Of a stretch of DNA of 64,000 nucleotides, positions 12,002 through 24,523 are shown one piece after another. Under the pieces are notes generated by a model. The model was not told the DNA's origin and made no database searches. It saw nothing but the letters and a program-made list of their open reading frames with translations. Origin of the DNA: Quillaja saponaria. Lineage: Eukaryota > Streptophyta > Magnoliopsida > Fabales > Quillajaceae. Where the stretch lies: NCBI GenBank assembly GCA_029379385.1, contig CM055612.1:19220001-19284000 (forward strand), written 5' to 3'. Position 1 is the first letter of the stretch. The number at the start of each line of letters is the position of its first letter. The translations under genes and the position numbers were made by a program.

Positions 12002-13218
12002 ACTGTCAAGTATTTATACTTAAAAAGAAATAGTAAAATGTAAAGCAGGAACTTTGATTTCCCTTCTTGGTTTCCCACTTCTATGTCCCCTATAAACTTT
12101 TAATTCTTCCAATAATGGTGATCAAAGATTTTAAGTACTACTTGTCCCCAAATACTCTTGCTAGTTGCTAATTTACTTTCTCTCAAGACAACTTACATTT
12201 TACTGTCAAGTATTTATACTTAAAAAAGAAACAGTAAAATGTAAACCATGAATTCGGTTTCCCTTCGATTTTGTTTGGATACCCAGAGTTGGGCTATGAG
12301 AATTAGAATTGGTAGCCCAAATCCCAATTTGTCACTTTGGTTGCATTATGGACTTGAACTTTGCAATTCTAGAACCCAATTCTTAAGAATTGTAACATAA
12401 CTAAAACATGATCCTCCAAATTTTTAGGTGAACTCCAATGAATTAGAAGTCCTATCCATCTCTTCTCTACCTCAATTCCATTGATCCTTCAGTCTGAGCA
12501 AAAAAAAAAAAAAAAAACTCCATTGAGCCTTTAGTCTAAGGCAAAAAAAAAAAACTCCATTGAGCCTTCTCTTCTCCTTTGCTCTGAAGACATCTTCTAT
12601 AGTTAACAATCAAAATATTGTCATGTTGCTATCAAAACTATATACGAAGATCGATTACTAGATTCAAAAAAAAAAAGCTATAAAAATAGGAAAACAACAC
12701 GCAACAAATGAAAAATCTTCAATCCGTTGTCGTCTTCTTCTTCTCCATAACCTTCCCAACTATGGCTATCCACAAATTGTTCTCATATCCACCAATTTCA
12801 CACAATCTTTTAACCCCCATTACCCACCATCCCAATGAGCCACCAAAGTCATATTTAACACTCAACTATCCTTCCACGTCAATTAGTTGCTTGCCCTCTG
12901 TAAAGTCTTGTTCACTCGTATCTGTTTTAGTCTAATTGGGGCAATTCCTATATGTGATTTCTTTGTAAAACCAAACAGTAAAATCACAATTTAACCAATT
13001 TTAATTTTTCCATAATTAGAATTGAAGTTGCAATTCTAAACAGTAATTTCAATTTTTGGATCTAAACGGACCCTTCTTAGTTTCTTAAATTCTCCACTTC
13101 TATGTCCCCCATAAACTTTCAATTCTTCCAATAATGGTGATCAAAGATTTTAAGTACTACTTGTCCCCAAATACTCTTGCTAGTTGTTAATTTACTTTCT
13201 CTCAAGACAACTTACATT
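12002..13218. repeat. 200-bp tandem duplication, second copy split by an insertion
   Basis: Copy A is 12002-12201. Copy B starts at 12202 with the same ACTGTCAAGTATTTATACTT and ends near 13218. The shared block from ACTTCTATGTCCCC to AACTTACATT is about 95% identical by eye. Copy B is interrupted at 12267-13070 by about 804 bp that copy A lacks. Copy A therefore gives the empty-site sequence. Confidence 0.85.
12267..13070. mobile_element. MITE-like insertion flanked by CCCTTC repeats
   Basis: Comparison with copy A of the surrounding duplication shows an inserted block flanked by CCCTTC at 12261-12266 and 13071-13076. Its ends are imperfectly inverted: TTTGTTTGGATACCC at the left against TCCGTTTAGATCCAA on the other strand at the right. 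Inside are two A-rich tandem units of about 50 bp (near 12475-12570), each followed by ACTCCATTGAGCC. It encodes no recognisable protein. Superfamily is uncertain. Confidence 0.6.
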
Positions 13219-13339
13219 CAGAAAGGAAAAAAAAAAATTTGCCCACTTACATCATACAAAAAGAAAAAATGACTAAGTTACTGTTGTAATTTAATTAATA
13301 TAGGGGTGTTCTAAACTTTTATTTTGTTAAATAATCATT

Positions 13340-13660
13340 GAAAATTAGCCTATATAAGGGGTAAGTGACCTAAAAAACTATACACACCACTAAGAGGTTA
13401 GCCCGCTCATATTTATACTCCTATGCTGCAATCCAAATCTTGTAAAGGCAGAGAACAATTCACAATTTAATTCTAGAGAGTTGACCCAAATTTTTTTTGC
13501 ACCAAATATACAATTTGATAAGAGGAAAAACAACCTTTAAGAAAAATATCTCGTGCATAATTTTGTGGTAATTTCGTTCCATATTGTAAATCTATTATTC
13601 CGTGTTTTATTGAATGTTGTGATTTATAATTTCTGAAACTTGAATATTTGTATATGCCCT
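13340..13660 (+). repeat. 5' LTR fragment of the copia relic
   Basis: This segment aligns with 16820-17160 from the TATA box onward, with several indels. The upstream U3 part is missing or too diverged to see. Confidence 0.65.
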
Positions 13661-15099
13661 TTCAAACAATCTTAAAGGTTGACATGGATTCAAATCTTCT
13701 AGCAATTGTCATGGTCATTCGCAATGCTTCAAAAAAAATTAAAATTTCAAATGGTGAAATAATTTTCCTAGATGGAAAAATTGGGTCAAGAATGTTTTAG
13801 GTTTTTGCCAAATATATTTCTTATTGTTCCAATTTTTCAAATATGATTTATCAATTATATAATTGATATGAGTTTATGTGCATAGGAAAATATATGAAAT
13901 GATGGGTTTATGTGTTGATCTTTCTTAGAATGATATAAGTCATTTTGTTTTGATTTTGATTTGGAGTTTTGTGATGCATATATTTATGAATTTGGTAAAA
14001 AAAAAATGTTGCTTTAAATAAAATTTGGTGCATTTATTGAGTTGCTAATTATGTGTGATTATTTTATTTTGTCTAGCTAATAGCTAGTAATTTTATTAAA
14101 CATGTTAACAATTTTATTTATTTGTGTATATAAAGTATTGGAAGAAGAATCAAGTTACTAATAGAACTTGTGGGAAGCAAAAGTAGTGGAAAAGGAAAAG
14201 CAAAGTTGAATGTGCATGTGTGTTAAGTTACCAAAGTTGAAGATTAAGAATTCACTTATGGTAAATATTGTTTCATACGTGTAATGTATCATGTTAAAGT
14301 TCTATTAAGAATCATACTACTTAGATTTTGAGCTTGTGATGAAAAATTTTGCTTTAGGAAATTTTTTGTTAGTATGTTTGTTATGTGGAATAATTAAAAT
14401 AATTTTTTTGTGAAACCAAAATTTGAGAAACTTTTGCTATGAGATATTGTGAAAATTATATGAAAAAATAAATAGTAATATTTGTGATTGTTGTGTGATA
14501 AGCAACATTCTGAAAAGAAAAATTATGATATGAACGTCTTATAACTTGTTTGCCCAACTTATATTATTTGAAATACATTTTCTCAATTTGATGAAATTAT
14601 TAAAAATATTGCTTCAAATAGAAACTTGTTAATCACCAAAATTGAAAATAAGGCATAAATAGTTATTACTAGTGGGATATAAACTACTTTAGCAGTACTA
14701 TAGAAAAAAAAATGTGTTTTCTTGTAATGCAAAATGTTAAATGAAAATAAATTATATGACAATGGTGGAAATTTGATTGAGAATAAAATGTATAATTGTT
14801 TTTATCACTTGTGGGGCTTATAAGCTATTTGGTTATGCTAAAGAAAAGAAAAAAAAACTTATGTTGTTTCATATTGAGACATGAGAAATATGTATTGATA
14901 TGCAATGTGTCACTCAAATGTGAAAAATAAAAAAATTGAGGTGTTTGTTGTGACAATAAGTCAGAGAATGAGTGGCCACTTAATTTATACAATGAGGTAT
15001 ATTAGTGTCGGGATGTGATAATTCTTTTGCATCAATTAATTGAGAATGATTATGGATTGTTGATATACAATGAGGTATATTTATGCTAAAATTATATGT

Positions 15100-15420
15100 A
15101 TTGACTTACAAAAGGCTGGTTCTGAAGCAGAATGGCTAAGGAATTTATTGTGGACATAATCACATTGTAATTGCCAGACTGCCATAACTCTAGCAAAAAC
15201 TAAAATGTATAATGAAATTTGTGAGGCAATTGATTGAAAACGTGTGCTATATATATATATATCTATTGGATATTATATGAGTAAGAGAATACTTGGCCAA
15301 TTCTCTGATTAAGCCACTGGTGTTAAGGCTAGCGAGCGACTCATCTAGAGGTCGGAAGGAGCTGATGCATACTTTATGAGTCATATGTTTGATTCCCAAC
15401 CTCAATGATAAGGGATGCTA
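15100..15420 (+). pseudogene. Copia RNase H remnant
   Basis: Short in-frame pieces match the copia RNase H C-terminus: SEAEWLRNLL near 15120 and CQTAITLAKTKMYN near 15170, followed by a degraded tail resembling the usual PLT-K and GM-L region. Frameshifts and stops separate the pieces. Confidence 0.7.
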
Positions 15421-15835
15421 AGTGATCAAAACAAATTCATATATTTTTACATGGTGACACTGTCAGTTTATAATATTTTATTCTTTTATCATTAAAAGAT
15501 ATGATAAAAGATGAATAAAGTGAAGAGTCCATCCCTATGATGTTAGTTAATGCAGCAACAACGATTATGGATGGTTGAGTTTTAGCATTTAATGGAATCC
15601 ATGGCTCTAAATTATGGGGTGAGATATGATCTACAACATACTCTTAATGAAGTTCACCTAAGTGGGTGTAGATAGCATACCGAATCCTATGATTTTGGGC
15701 ATAAACTCTAGAACACTCATGATTATCTAGGTCACGGAAAATGGCCTTTAATGCGCCAAACAGCTTAGAGTAACCATAGTTCAGAAACTATTAAATGGTT
15801 GATGAGTTGAGTTTATCCAAGGAATTGGCTCAAAG

Positions 15836-16552
15836 CCCCTGTTTGATTTAACTTTTAAAATAGCTTTTGAGTTTAAGCTTTTCTACAAATCTATTTGATA
15901 ATAGAGGTTTTATCTTTTAGGCTTTACAAAAAAGTAATTTTAGACTTTTAGAGTTCTAAAAACTGAAATTAGAAAAAAAAGTTTTTTCAAATAGGAAACT
16001 AGGAAAGCTCAAATAAATTTTAATAATTATTTTATTTAGACAAATATAACCATAAAATTTATCAAATTGGTCTTTTTAGTATTTTAATACTCAAGATTCA
16101 TTTTTAAAAAATAAAATTTAAACAAATTTTTTTTTTATTTCACAGCACTTTTACGTTAACCAATCCAAACACTTTTTCAGTTTTTTATACAACACTTTTT
16201 AAACAGCTATACTTGAAGAGCTTTTCTAACTAGTGCCCAAAGAGAGCTTGATAAGGTGTAATAAATGTGGGCTTTGGAATTTGAAACATTCTAAAAATAA
16301 AAAATTATTTATTAAGCAGCATTGAAATTATGATCAACTACTATAATTAATAATACAAAGTTTCTATATTTATCACCTTAACAAGTGCTCTATGGGCATC
16401 CATTAGAAAAATCCATACTTGAAAAGTATTTTTATGGTCAACCATATAAAGTTTCTATATTTATCACCTTAACAAGTGTCATGTAGGCACCTATTTGAAA
16501 AATTTATACTTGAAAAGTATTTGTTTTTATACACAACTTAACCAAACAGGGC
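15836..16552. mobile_element. MITE nested in the copia relic
   Basis: The ends are inverted: CCCCTGTTTGATTTAACTT at the left, and GCCCTGTTTGGTTAAGTT on the minus strand at the right. The 5-bp CAAAG occurs on both sides (15831-15835 and 16553-16557). There is no coding capacity. The right half contains a tandem pair of about 82 bp (16362-16525) built on AAGTTTCTATATTTATCACC. The CCTGTTTG terminus is seen in several plant DNA transposon groups, so I do not assign a superfamily. Confidence 0.65.
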
Positions 16553-16559
16553 CAAAGAG

Positions 16560-17165
16560 TTTCACTCCACTATATTCTCTTGGATTCTCACTTGTTTTGC
16601 GTATAGTTCAAACAAGTAGGTATTATACTTATGCATTATTTTCTCATAATTCCTCATTCCAATAAAAGTTTGCAACATGTTAAGAGATTGTTCCAATTTT
16701 ATTAATTTTGAGGTATGCCAAACCTTTATTTCACCAAAAAGCCGTTGGAAACTAGTCGTTGAAAACTTCTTGTTGGAGTCATAAACAATTGTTTTGTGGC
16801 TAACCGTTTTGTCCAAATAAACCTTTATATAAGAGGTATGTGACCTAAACTATACACACCACTAAAAAGTTAGCCTTCCATATTACTTCTCTGCAATCCA
16901 AATCTTGAAAAGGAAGAGCTATGACTGTTCATTGTGATTCTTGTTCTTGTGTGTAGAATACAGAGATTAATTCACATTCTAATTCTGAAGAGTTGACCCA
17001 TTGAGACTTTCTGCGTTGAATATACAATTAAGAGGCAGCTATCAACATTTAAGCACAATGACTTGTGTATGATTTTTTGATAATTTTGTTCCATCTTATA
17101 AATCTATTATTCTGTGTTTTACTGAATTACTGTAATTCATAATTTCCAAAACTAGAATAATTCTA
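16560..17165 (+). repeat. 3' LTR of the copia relic
   Basis: This includes the U3-like region (from about 16560), the TATA segment TTTATATAAGAGG near 16825 and the part shared with the 5' LTR. The outer border is approximate and no target duplication was identified. Confidence 0.6.
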
Positions 17166-17668
17166 TCCATCCTAAAGTTTCCAACAGTTACATCCTCTTG
17201 TAAAACTCAACATGGCTTAAAACTCCAGGCATTCTGTGCACAAAATGCCTGTGGACCATGTTAGATTGTGTAGTGCTGACTGCTGAGAATGAGAACCTGG
17301 ATTACAAATTCCCGTATTCAAGACTAGGGACTCCAGAGGTCTTCAAGTAAAGGACAGCTTTACTAGTAAAACTAACAGAAGGAATGCCATTGCTTCAAAT
17401 TGTCAAAACATATACTACATTACAGACTCATAAATATAGGCAACCATGGATCTGTAGTTCTTACAACCCCACTTCTTGTAGCGATTGAGTAACAACTATG
17501 GGATAGATTACAAGTTTTGAGTTAACTCCCATAGCCCATACAACACAGCATTTGTTGAATACCAACTCATAACAACTGCAGCATGCACTAATCTCAGACA
17601 AGTATATCACAACATCTACAAGGATAGCAGCAACAAACCAAATTGAAGTTACATAGAGCAAATGGCAT

Positions 17669-20600
17669 CTATATTGCATTTGCAGCAGAAAGGTTCATTT
17701 GACGCAGCCATGATTTAATGGCTGATCTTACTCGTTCTAGTAATGTAGGCATCATTGTTTCCTTGTTGCAAACAGAACGCATGGGCTTTGCTTTACCTCT
17801 TTGAACAGTTTTAAAGTATACTTGGCTGCAAGCCTTGGGCTCAGAAGTGCCTTTATAAGCCTTGCACACGTAGCTTACAATATCTTCATAATCCTGCAGA
17901 AGTGGAGGTGGAAAACATTTCTGAAAATCATGATATGTGCATTCATTTAGGCATACACCTTTCAAGAAAAAGTTCATAGACTGGGACTGCTAACTGTTAC
18001 AGCGGTTAAACATTAAAAGGAACAAAACTAACCTCATAAAGTGGTTGCCCATCTAGGACTACCCATGGCACAAATGTATGAGGAGGCCGCAGGACATCTG
18101 TTTCCGCGGCATATCGTAGTTCCAGCTGCATAAAGATGATAACAGAAACTTGAGAAGAAATCGAGCTAAACAAAGCCATCAAGGAGGAAAAGAATGTAGA
18201 AATTTCCTAAAATGTAGAAATATAACTGCCTTTTGCCATCTACTAAAGCAGCAACAGCCAGTCAATTAAGCAACAAAATTGAGCATCGACAAGGCTGTTA
18301 GTTGCATAAGGATTATAAACTGCCCAAGCACAAAAATGATCACACCTAACTAAGCATGCAAGGTGACAAGATGTAAGAGCATTTGTGGGAAGCTGTTTGA
18401 CTTAAAGAAAGTGATCAATGGGAACATGATACGAATTAAGGGCCTCACAAGCTGGCCCAAGTTAGCATAACATAAAGAGAGGGACACCTCACAAAATATA
18501 CTGGCTCCCATGTGGCTATTCCAGATACTTAGCCTAGAATTAAGGACATGCTCTTTCTGCTCAATAGCACTACAGATATGATAGAACGGGAGAGAATAGG
18601 ATCATTATAAAAAATGACCACTTATGTTTAGCTTTCTCCTTCTGTAGCTTATCTTCTCTCCTCAACCAAGTCTGTCTGCTTCTCCCTCAATTTCCTTCTT
18701 CTCTATGTTTATGGCTTCCCCCTTAACTTCATTTGAAGTAAAGTCAGTGTATATGCTCTTGATTAGTGAATCAATTCAGATCATTGTGTTCCTATTGTTG
18801 AATATTGATTCTCTGATAGAGTTGAATTCTATCAGAACATCATTAGATTTTTTTTGGCAATATATATATATTTGGACAGGCTGCTTCATGAAGAAGCGAA
18901 TATTCAGAATCTAGCAACAGGCACTTCAAAAAAAATTCTTTTCATTTTATTGTGCACAGCTGTGAAGAGATCATTAAGAATGCCTGAATCGTGCTCATTC
19001 CAATACAAAACTCAGTCCAACTCCATGTTGCACCCGCCTTGTAATCATGATCTAACCAAATCAAGGCTAGGGATTTAAAATATCTGTCTGCTTTTGTTCC
19101 TCCTACTACACCTTAAGCTGATTTCTATCAGCAAGTATACACTTACCAATGCATTCCCAAGAGCTGCGTTACCTGCGTATCACTAAGGAAACTCATGCAA
19201 CTCGTACAAGCTATATTAGAGCCTAGTGCAATCAAAGGATAAAACTGACCTCTTTCCCATCTCCACTTCTATAGCAATCAAGAACAGGTTTTGGATCCAA
19301 ACCCAATTTCTTAAAACAGGATTCCCATTCAGGGGCCTTGTGCTCATCTGCCAAAGCCTCAATACAATAACTAAAAGGAAATTGTTTATCCTGCATCAAG
19401 ATGAGCCTAAATCAAAAATAAATAAATAAAGTACAAACTAAATCAAACTTTTGCAATAAAAAATAAAAAATTTGATCATTTGCCAAATAGTCACAATAAA
19501 ACTGACTGTTCACCAAATAATAAAATAAAAAGGACTCTATAATATTGTATGATCCACTACAAATCTATGCATTAATGTTCTAGAATTGCAACCACATTGG
19601 TGCATTATGGGTGTGTTTGTATGTATGTGCATGAAAGAAAGAAGGGGCAGAGTCCTATAATCTATCTCCATAGTGAAACTGTTCACTATCCAACAATTGC
19701 CTGTTTCATGGAAATCTATTACCCAATCTGTCATGGAGTAACAGTCACAGCAACCCCAATGGCTCAACCCCCCCCCCCCCCCCCCAACACACACAGGCGA
19801 AAGAAAAAGAGAGAGAAAAGAATAGAAGTATTAGCATTCTCAATCTTGAAAAGTTTGCAATAGTCACTTTCTGTAAATCTCACACTCAAAAGAACAAGTC
19901 TTACCACATCAGGCCATATGTTTATTGCACAAGCTTCAATGGTGTTCAGTAAGCATTCAAATTGGCCATGCTGCAATTATCATGAAAATGAATCATCATT
20001 CATAGAAAACAAAGACGAAGACGAAGACACACTGAACTAGAATATCTTATACGCAAATGATGGAAGTTTCGTTAGTATCAATCGAATTGACAGAACACAA
20101 GTTTTTAAAAAATTGGATTGATCTCCAAAGATTACCATATAACATGATGATAGTAGGATAGAAGACACAATGAGAACACACAAGGAAAAACGAAGAAAGT
20201 AATAATTATGGAATAAACTTAGTCCCAGTAATTGAGAGCCTTCAAACTTTCTCTAACAACAACAAAAGGAAAAGAAGTAAAATTGAAAGCCCACAAAAAA
20301 AAAAAAAAAAATTAAAAGAAAGAACCAAATTGAGATTGTCTATGCAGATAAGGTCGTCCTCAAAGATTATAGCAAGAGTGGTAAATTTTTCCTCTCTTTT
20401 TTCATGTCTCATTTTTATGAGCTATTATTGTGGTATGGCAGAGAATTGAATCAAAGAAATGGGGAAAAGGTACCTGGCAAGTGATGGTATTATTGGGTCC
20501 AATTCTGGCATTGCCATAGGGGATGAGCTTGAGATCAAGTATGGAGATGAGTTCTTCGTCTTCAAAAAGCTTTCCCAGGTAATTCACAAAGAAACTTGTA

Positions 20601-20755
20601 CTGTCAGGACACAGCGATTCGTAGTATACCTCCAGTGAGATTTTGTCGCCATGAGAATAGATGGTTGAAGCTGAACTGTTAGAAGATAGTACTATAAAGA
20701 AGCTAAAAAAGAGTACCAGATATGAAATCTTGGTACTAAGAGAACGAGAACCCAT
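17669..20755 (-). CDS. GILT-like lysosomal/vacuolar thiol reductase, 5 exons
   Basis: Exons (minus): 20755-20474, 19970-19905, 19390-19250, 18125-18033 and 17893-17669. All introns are GT-AG, the sum is 807 nt and the product has 268 residues. The N-terminus is a signal peptide (hydrophobic residues 11-24). The family signature CQHGX2ECX2NX4C is complete at residues 93-108 and spans the first intron. The redox site reads C49-P-D-S52, so it is CXXS, not CXXC. GILT proteins reduce disulfides in acidic compartments; a monothiol site may change or abolish this. An N-glycosylation sequon is seen at N88. For exon 5 I chose the acceptor CTGCAG|GAT because it restores the expected LYE-DYE join; the alternative upstream acceptor would add a KCFPPPLLQ insert. 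Confidence 0.9.
18126..19249 (-). other. Intron 3 of the GILT-like gene
   Basis: This is a 1.1-kb intron with GT-AG ends on the minus strand. It contains no recognised element. Plus-strand open frames near 18705-19078 are not supported. Confidence 0.75.
19391..19904 (-). other. Intron 2 of the GILT-like gene, with an 18-C run
   Basis: The intron is GT-AG. It contains an uninterrupted run of about 18 C (19768-19785), which is G on the transcribed sense strand. Such runs are prone to length error in assembly. Confidence 0.75.
19971..20473 (-). other. Intron 1 of the GILT-like gene
   Basis: The intron starts GTACCTTTT and ends ATTGCAG on the minus strand. It includes an A run near 20295-20312 and nothing else recognised. 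Confidence 0.75.
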
Positions 20756-23700
20756 TTGAATTTCTGTATTTAGAATCTAAAACTCTATCTTTCTGCTACA
20801 TGGTTAATAATGAGTAATGTATATTGGGAGTTGAATGCACAATCCCTGAATATTGATTCAAATTCAAGATGGGTTTGACTTTGTGTTTTACCTCTGGATT
20901 TTTTTTTTTTTGGGTGTGGCTCCAAGTGTCGTGTTAGCTTTGGTCTAACTTGTATTTGTCTTCGTTTTATTTCAAGCTAAACCATAATCATTATTATGAC
21001 AATAAAATCTAAACTTGAGTATATTATAGTATAACAAAAATATTAAAAATCTCCAATTTTATTTTCAAAGTATTAAAATATCATCTCTTTTCCTTTTTCT
21101 CTTAAATGAGTCGTAAATAAATAAACAAATTGTCACGTACTTTTAGTTTCTTAATTGTAATAAAAATATAATTTGAATCAATTTGTTTAATCTTATTATA
21201 ATTTTTTAACACATATGCAAAGTAAGTTTTAATATTAAATAAAACAGGAATGAATTGTTTGTTTATTTTATCATTGAACTCTAGAATAAAAAATAAGAGT
21301 TAAGCAAATGATATATATATATATATAAATCTAGTCTTGAATATAATATTTTATTTTTTGAAATGAGAGGATGAAAATATCTTATTTATAGAAATTTTTA
21401 TTCTTTCACTAGTATATATATATTAAAATTATTAGTGTTTTTAGTTTATATATGATTTTATTTTTTATTTTTTTACATAAACATGTACTATTTAATAAAT
21501 ATTTTGAATCTAAAATATTTTTAAAAATACAAAGATGAAAATAGTAAGAAAATATTTTATTTAAGACTCACTTGAAAGAAACTATTAAAGTTATGATTTA
21601 TTAGTCTTATAAAGTCAAGAGTTGTGACTTTAGTAGTATTATAAGTTTTATTATACTTGTATGTGTGTAAATAAATTTTTTTTATTTTTTTGAAAAAAAA
21701 AATTAATTAATTTAACATAATGTATAGCCATTGGAAATTATAAATAAAAATAGAAGACAAAATTACACTCCCCTCCCTTGAGGTTTACAAAAAATACACT
21801 AAAGTTTAAAATTTGGAAAAATCAAATACTCCTATTGAATGGAAAGTCAACATTGTTATGAGATGATTTTAGACAAATATTAAAAAGTTCTATCCTTATA
21901 TTAAAAAATCAAGAGATTATATTTTTACTTTTTTTTTTCATTTCAAATGAGTCTTATTAACACTTATTTGTCTACTCAACTCAACTAGGTATTAAATCAT
22001 AAACTAATTGGGATCGTGTGCTTCTAAATACTTATTCTCTTTTTAGAAAATATTTTCTTCTTCTTTTCTAGTTTTTTCTTAATCTTTGCATCATGTTATT
22101 ACTCAATTCTTTTTAAAATAACCATTTTTTTTAATAAAATAGAAAATAAAATATTTGACACATGTAACTAAACTTTAAAGAAACAAATTATAAAAATACA
22201 TCCAATCAATTTATGAAACTTCTTATCTAGATGAGAAAGTAGAACTAAGTTTGAATATTAAATAAAATAAAGTTCGATTTTTCTTTATTTTTTATGATAT
22301 GAATGATATAAAAATATAAATTTGTACAAATTTAAAAGATATTCAAGCTCTTCAAAAGAAAATTGGCAATGATTTAGTTATCTAAATCATTGCCAATCTA
22401 CTAAAGAAATTTTTTTTTTTCCTTTAGTTTTTGGTTGAAAAATATAAAAGGACAAGCTGAATTTTTTTTTTAATTAATGATTATATCATAAAAATTATTA
22501 ATTTTCAAAATTTATGATATATATATATATATATATATTTAATTCTGCTTAAATAAAATAATAATTACAATAGGCCAAACTAATAAAAAAAAAATGTTTC
22601 AATTTATAAGTGTGACTTATTTACCTTATAAAGTAATAGGATGACTTATTGAATTAGTGATACTTATAAATTCAATTTTTCTCTTCAAAATTAACTTAAA
22701 TAGTTTTATTTACTAATATATGTTTGAAATACTTATTAAAAAAAAAATAATAATAATAATAATAAGTCCAATATAATGTATTGTAATTATGAAGAAAAAA
22801 ATTAAGAGGGAGAATTCAACTTTATTTTAATTAATATTTTTAAACTTATTTAATATTAAAACTGATGAGTAGATTTATATAAATTAATTGTCTATTTTTT
22901 CAAGTGCTTGAATTTTTTTATCAAATTAATACAAATTTATATTTTCTTCATAAAAATTAAAGAAAAATCTTATTTTATTTTGATTTAGTATTTAAATATT
23001 TCTACTTATACATGTGTTATATTTTCTTTTTTATTTTATAAAAATAATATCTTAAAACTTTTTAAAAAATTAACATTAATAATATGAAAAAATTTGAAAA
23101 AATATAGAAAAACATAGAAAACTTATGTTTATAGAACTCTTTTGAAAAGAAAAATTAAAAATAAAATTCATGACAACTTTTAATATGAATATAGGATATT
23201 TTAAAATTATCTTGTAACACCTTTAACTTTTCATCTATCCCAAAAGAGAGTATCAATTTTCATATTTATAATTTTAGTGTCAGTAAATCTGGAGCAAAAT
23301 AATAATTTACTCTTATTAATATTTTGATACAAACATTCATTATTATTTTTACAAGAAAAAGATAAGTCACAATTCGAAGTTGGAAGTTTCTATATAATTA
23401 GATGAACTAACTCTACAAGACTACAACGAATCGAGATTCAACACATGTCACCATCACAAACACATACTTAAAATATTACACAATTTGTCATTTTGCCAAT
23501 AAATATCTTATTAGTAGTCGACTTCATTAGGTTTCTGAGAATTACTGTTACTATTATAAGGGTAAAAAAGTATCCAAAAATTATCTTCAAGATAAAAGAT
23601 TTGAATTTTCAATCGAAATCCATTAAAGATATGTCATACCAATTTTTTTCTAACATATTGACATTATACACAACTGTTATCAAATTTTAAGTAAATACAA

Positions 23701-24381
23701 CTTAAAAGTATAAAGCTTAAATTACAATTTTAATTTTTATAATTTAATAGAAAATTCAGTTTCATTTTTATATTTTAAAAATTTAAATATCATCCATAAA
23801 ATTTCAAAAATCACGTAATGTTATATCTACCATTACTTTTTGTTAAATTTAAGTTAATAAAAATAACATGTTAAACAAATATCATGAAATCATAGATAAC
23901 GAAAAGAAATACATTACGTAATTTTTAAAATTATAAAATAACATTTTAACTTTTTAAATATAAGGACAAAATTAAATTCCGAACCAAACAATAAATTCTC
24001 AAAATGTAATTAACCCAATAATGAAGAAGATGAAACATTATACCCAAATCAAAATAATAATGATCCATAATTGAGAAATTAGCATACTTCCGTTCAACTC
24101 TATTCCTTTTCTTTATTATATTCTACATCATAAGATAATCATGAGAATGTCCATATTGTGATTTCATGAATATTATGTTGTGTCAAGCTTCGAACTTTTA
24201 AGACAAGATAGTTATCCCCCAGTAGCTTACATTGCTCTGCATCACCCACAGCTCATCTATACTGAAATAAACACAAGGATTTTTATTCATCACGGTCTCC
24301 CTGTTTATTCATTTCTCTTTCATAATATATGGTACTATAGGTCTCATCTGGGTTTCCATACAGATTCAGGAGACAGATCCT
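20756..24381. other. Very AT-rich intergenic DNA
   Basis: The proximal end is the promoter side of the minus-strand GILT-like gene. The remainder is extremely AT-rich with microsatellites: AT repeats near 21310 and 22518-22540, and ATA repeats near 22747. No gene or intact element was recognised. Confidence 0.55.
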
Positions 24382-24440
24382 ACATTACACATTACACATT
24401 ACACATTACACATTACACATTACACATTACACATTACACA
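24382..24440. repeat. 7-bp tandem repeat (ACATTAC), about 8 copies
   Basis: The heptamer ACATTAC is repeated perfectly about eight times. It is not the plant telomere unit (TTTAGGG), and the units show no spacers. It lies just past the 3' end of the CCR-like gene. Confidence 0.95.
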
Positions 24441-24523
24441 ACCTCTCATTCACCACATATGCATTTGCAAGCCATCAGCACTATAGCATAGTTGGCCCCT
24501 AAGGCCTAGGGTTGCCTCATCAT

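Larger units (their letters stand above)
13340..17165 (+). mobile_element. Ty1/copia retrotransposon relic
   Basis: Two diverged direct repeats of roughly 320 bp (about 13340-13660 and 16820-17160) share a TATA segment (TATATAAGG / TATATAAGAGG), then TATACACACCACTAA, GCAATCCAAATCTTG, GAGTTGACCC and TTCGTTCCAT-like blocks. They look like the R-U5 parts of LTRs. Between them, near 15110-15240, are copia RNase H remnants (SEAEWLRNLL, then CQTAITLAKTKMYN), broken by frameshifts, so the element ran on the plus strand. The 5' LTR lacks the U3 region seen before the 3' LTR. Gag, integrase and RT were not recognised. Confidence 0.75.

Noticed and set aside
12708..12935. Small secreted protein candidate
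   Set aside because: It has a signal-like start but lies within the MITE-like insertion, and has no homology I can recognise or promoter context.
18705..19078. Plus-strand open frames between GILT exons
   Set aside because: They lie within intron 3 of the minus-strand gene and carry no domain.
19768..19785. 18-C run as a functional quadruplex element
   Set aside because: A pure homopolymer in an intron is more likely a slippage or assembly feature; nothing else supports a function.
24382..24440. CRISPR-like array
   Set aside because: The 7-bp units are directly adjacent without spacers, in a plant genome; it is a simple tandem repeat.
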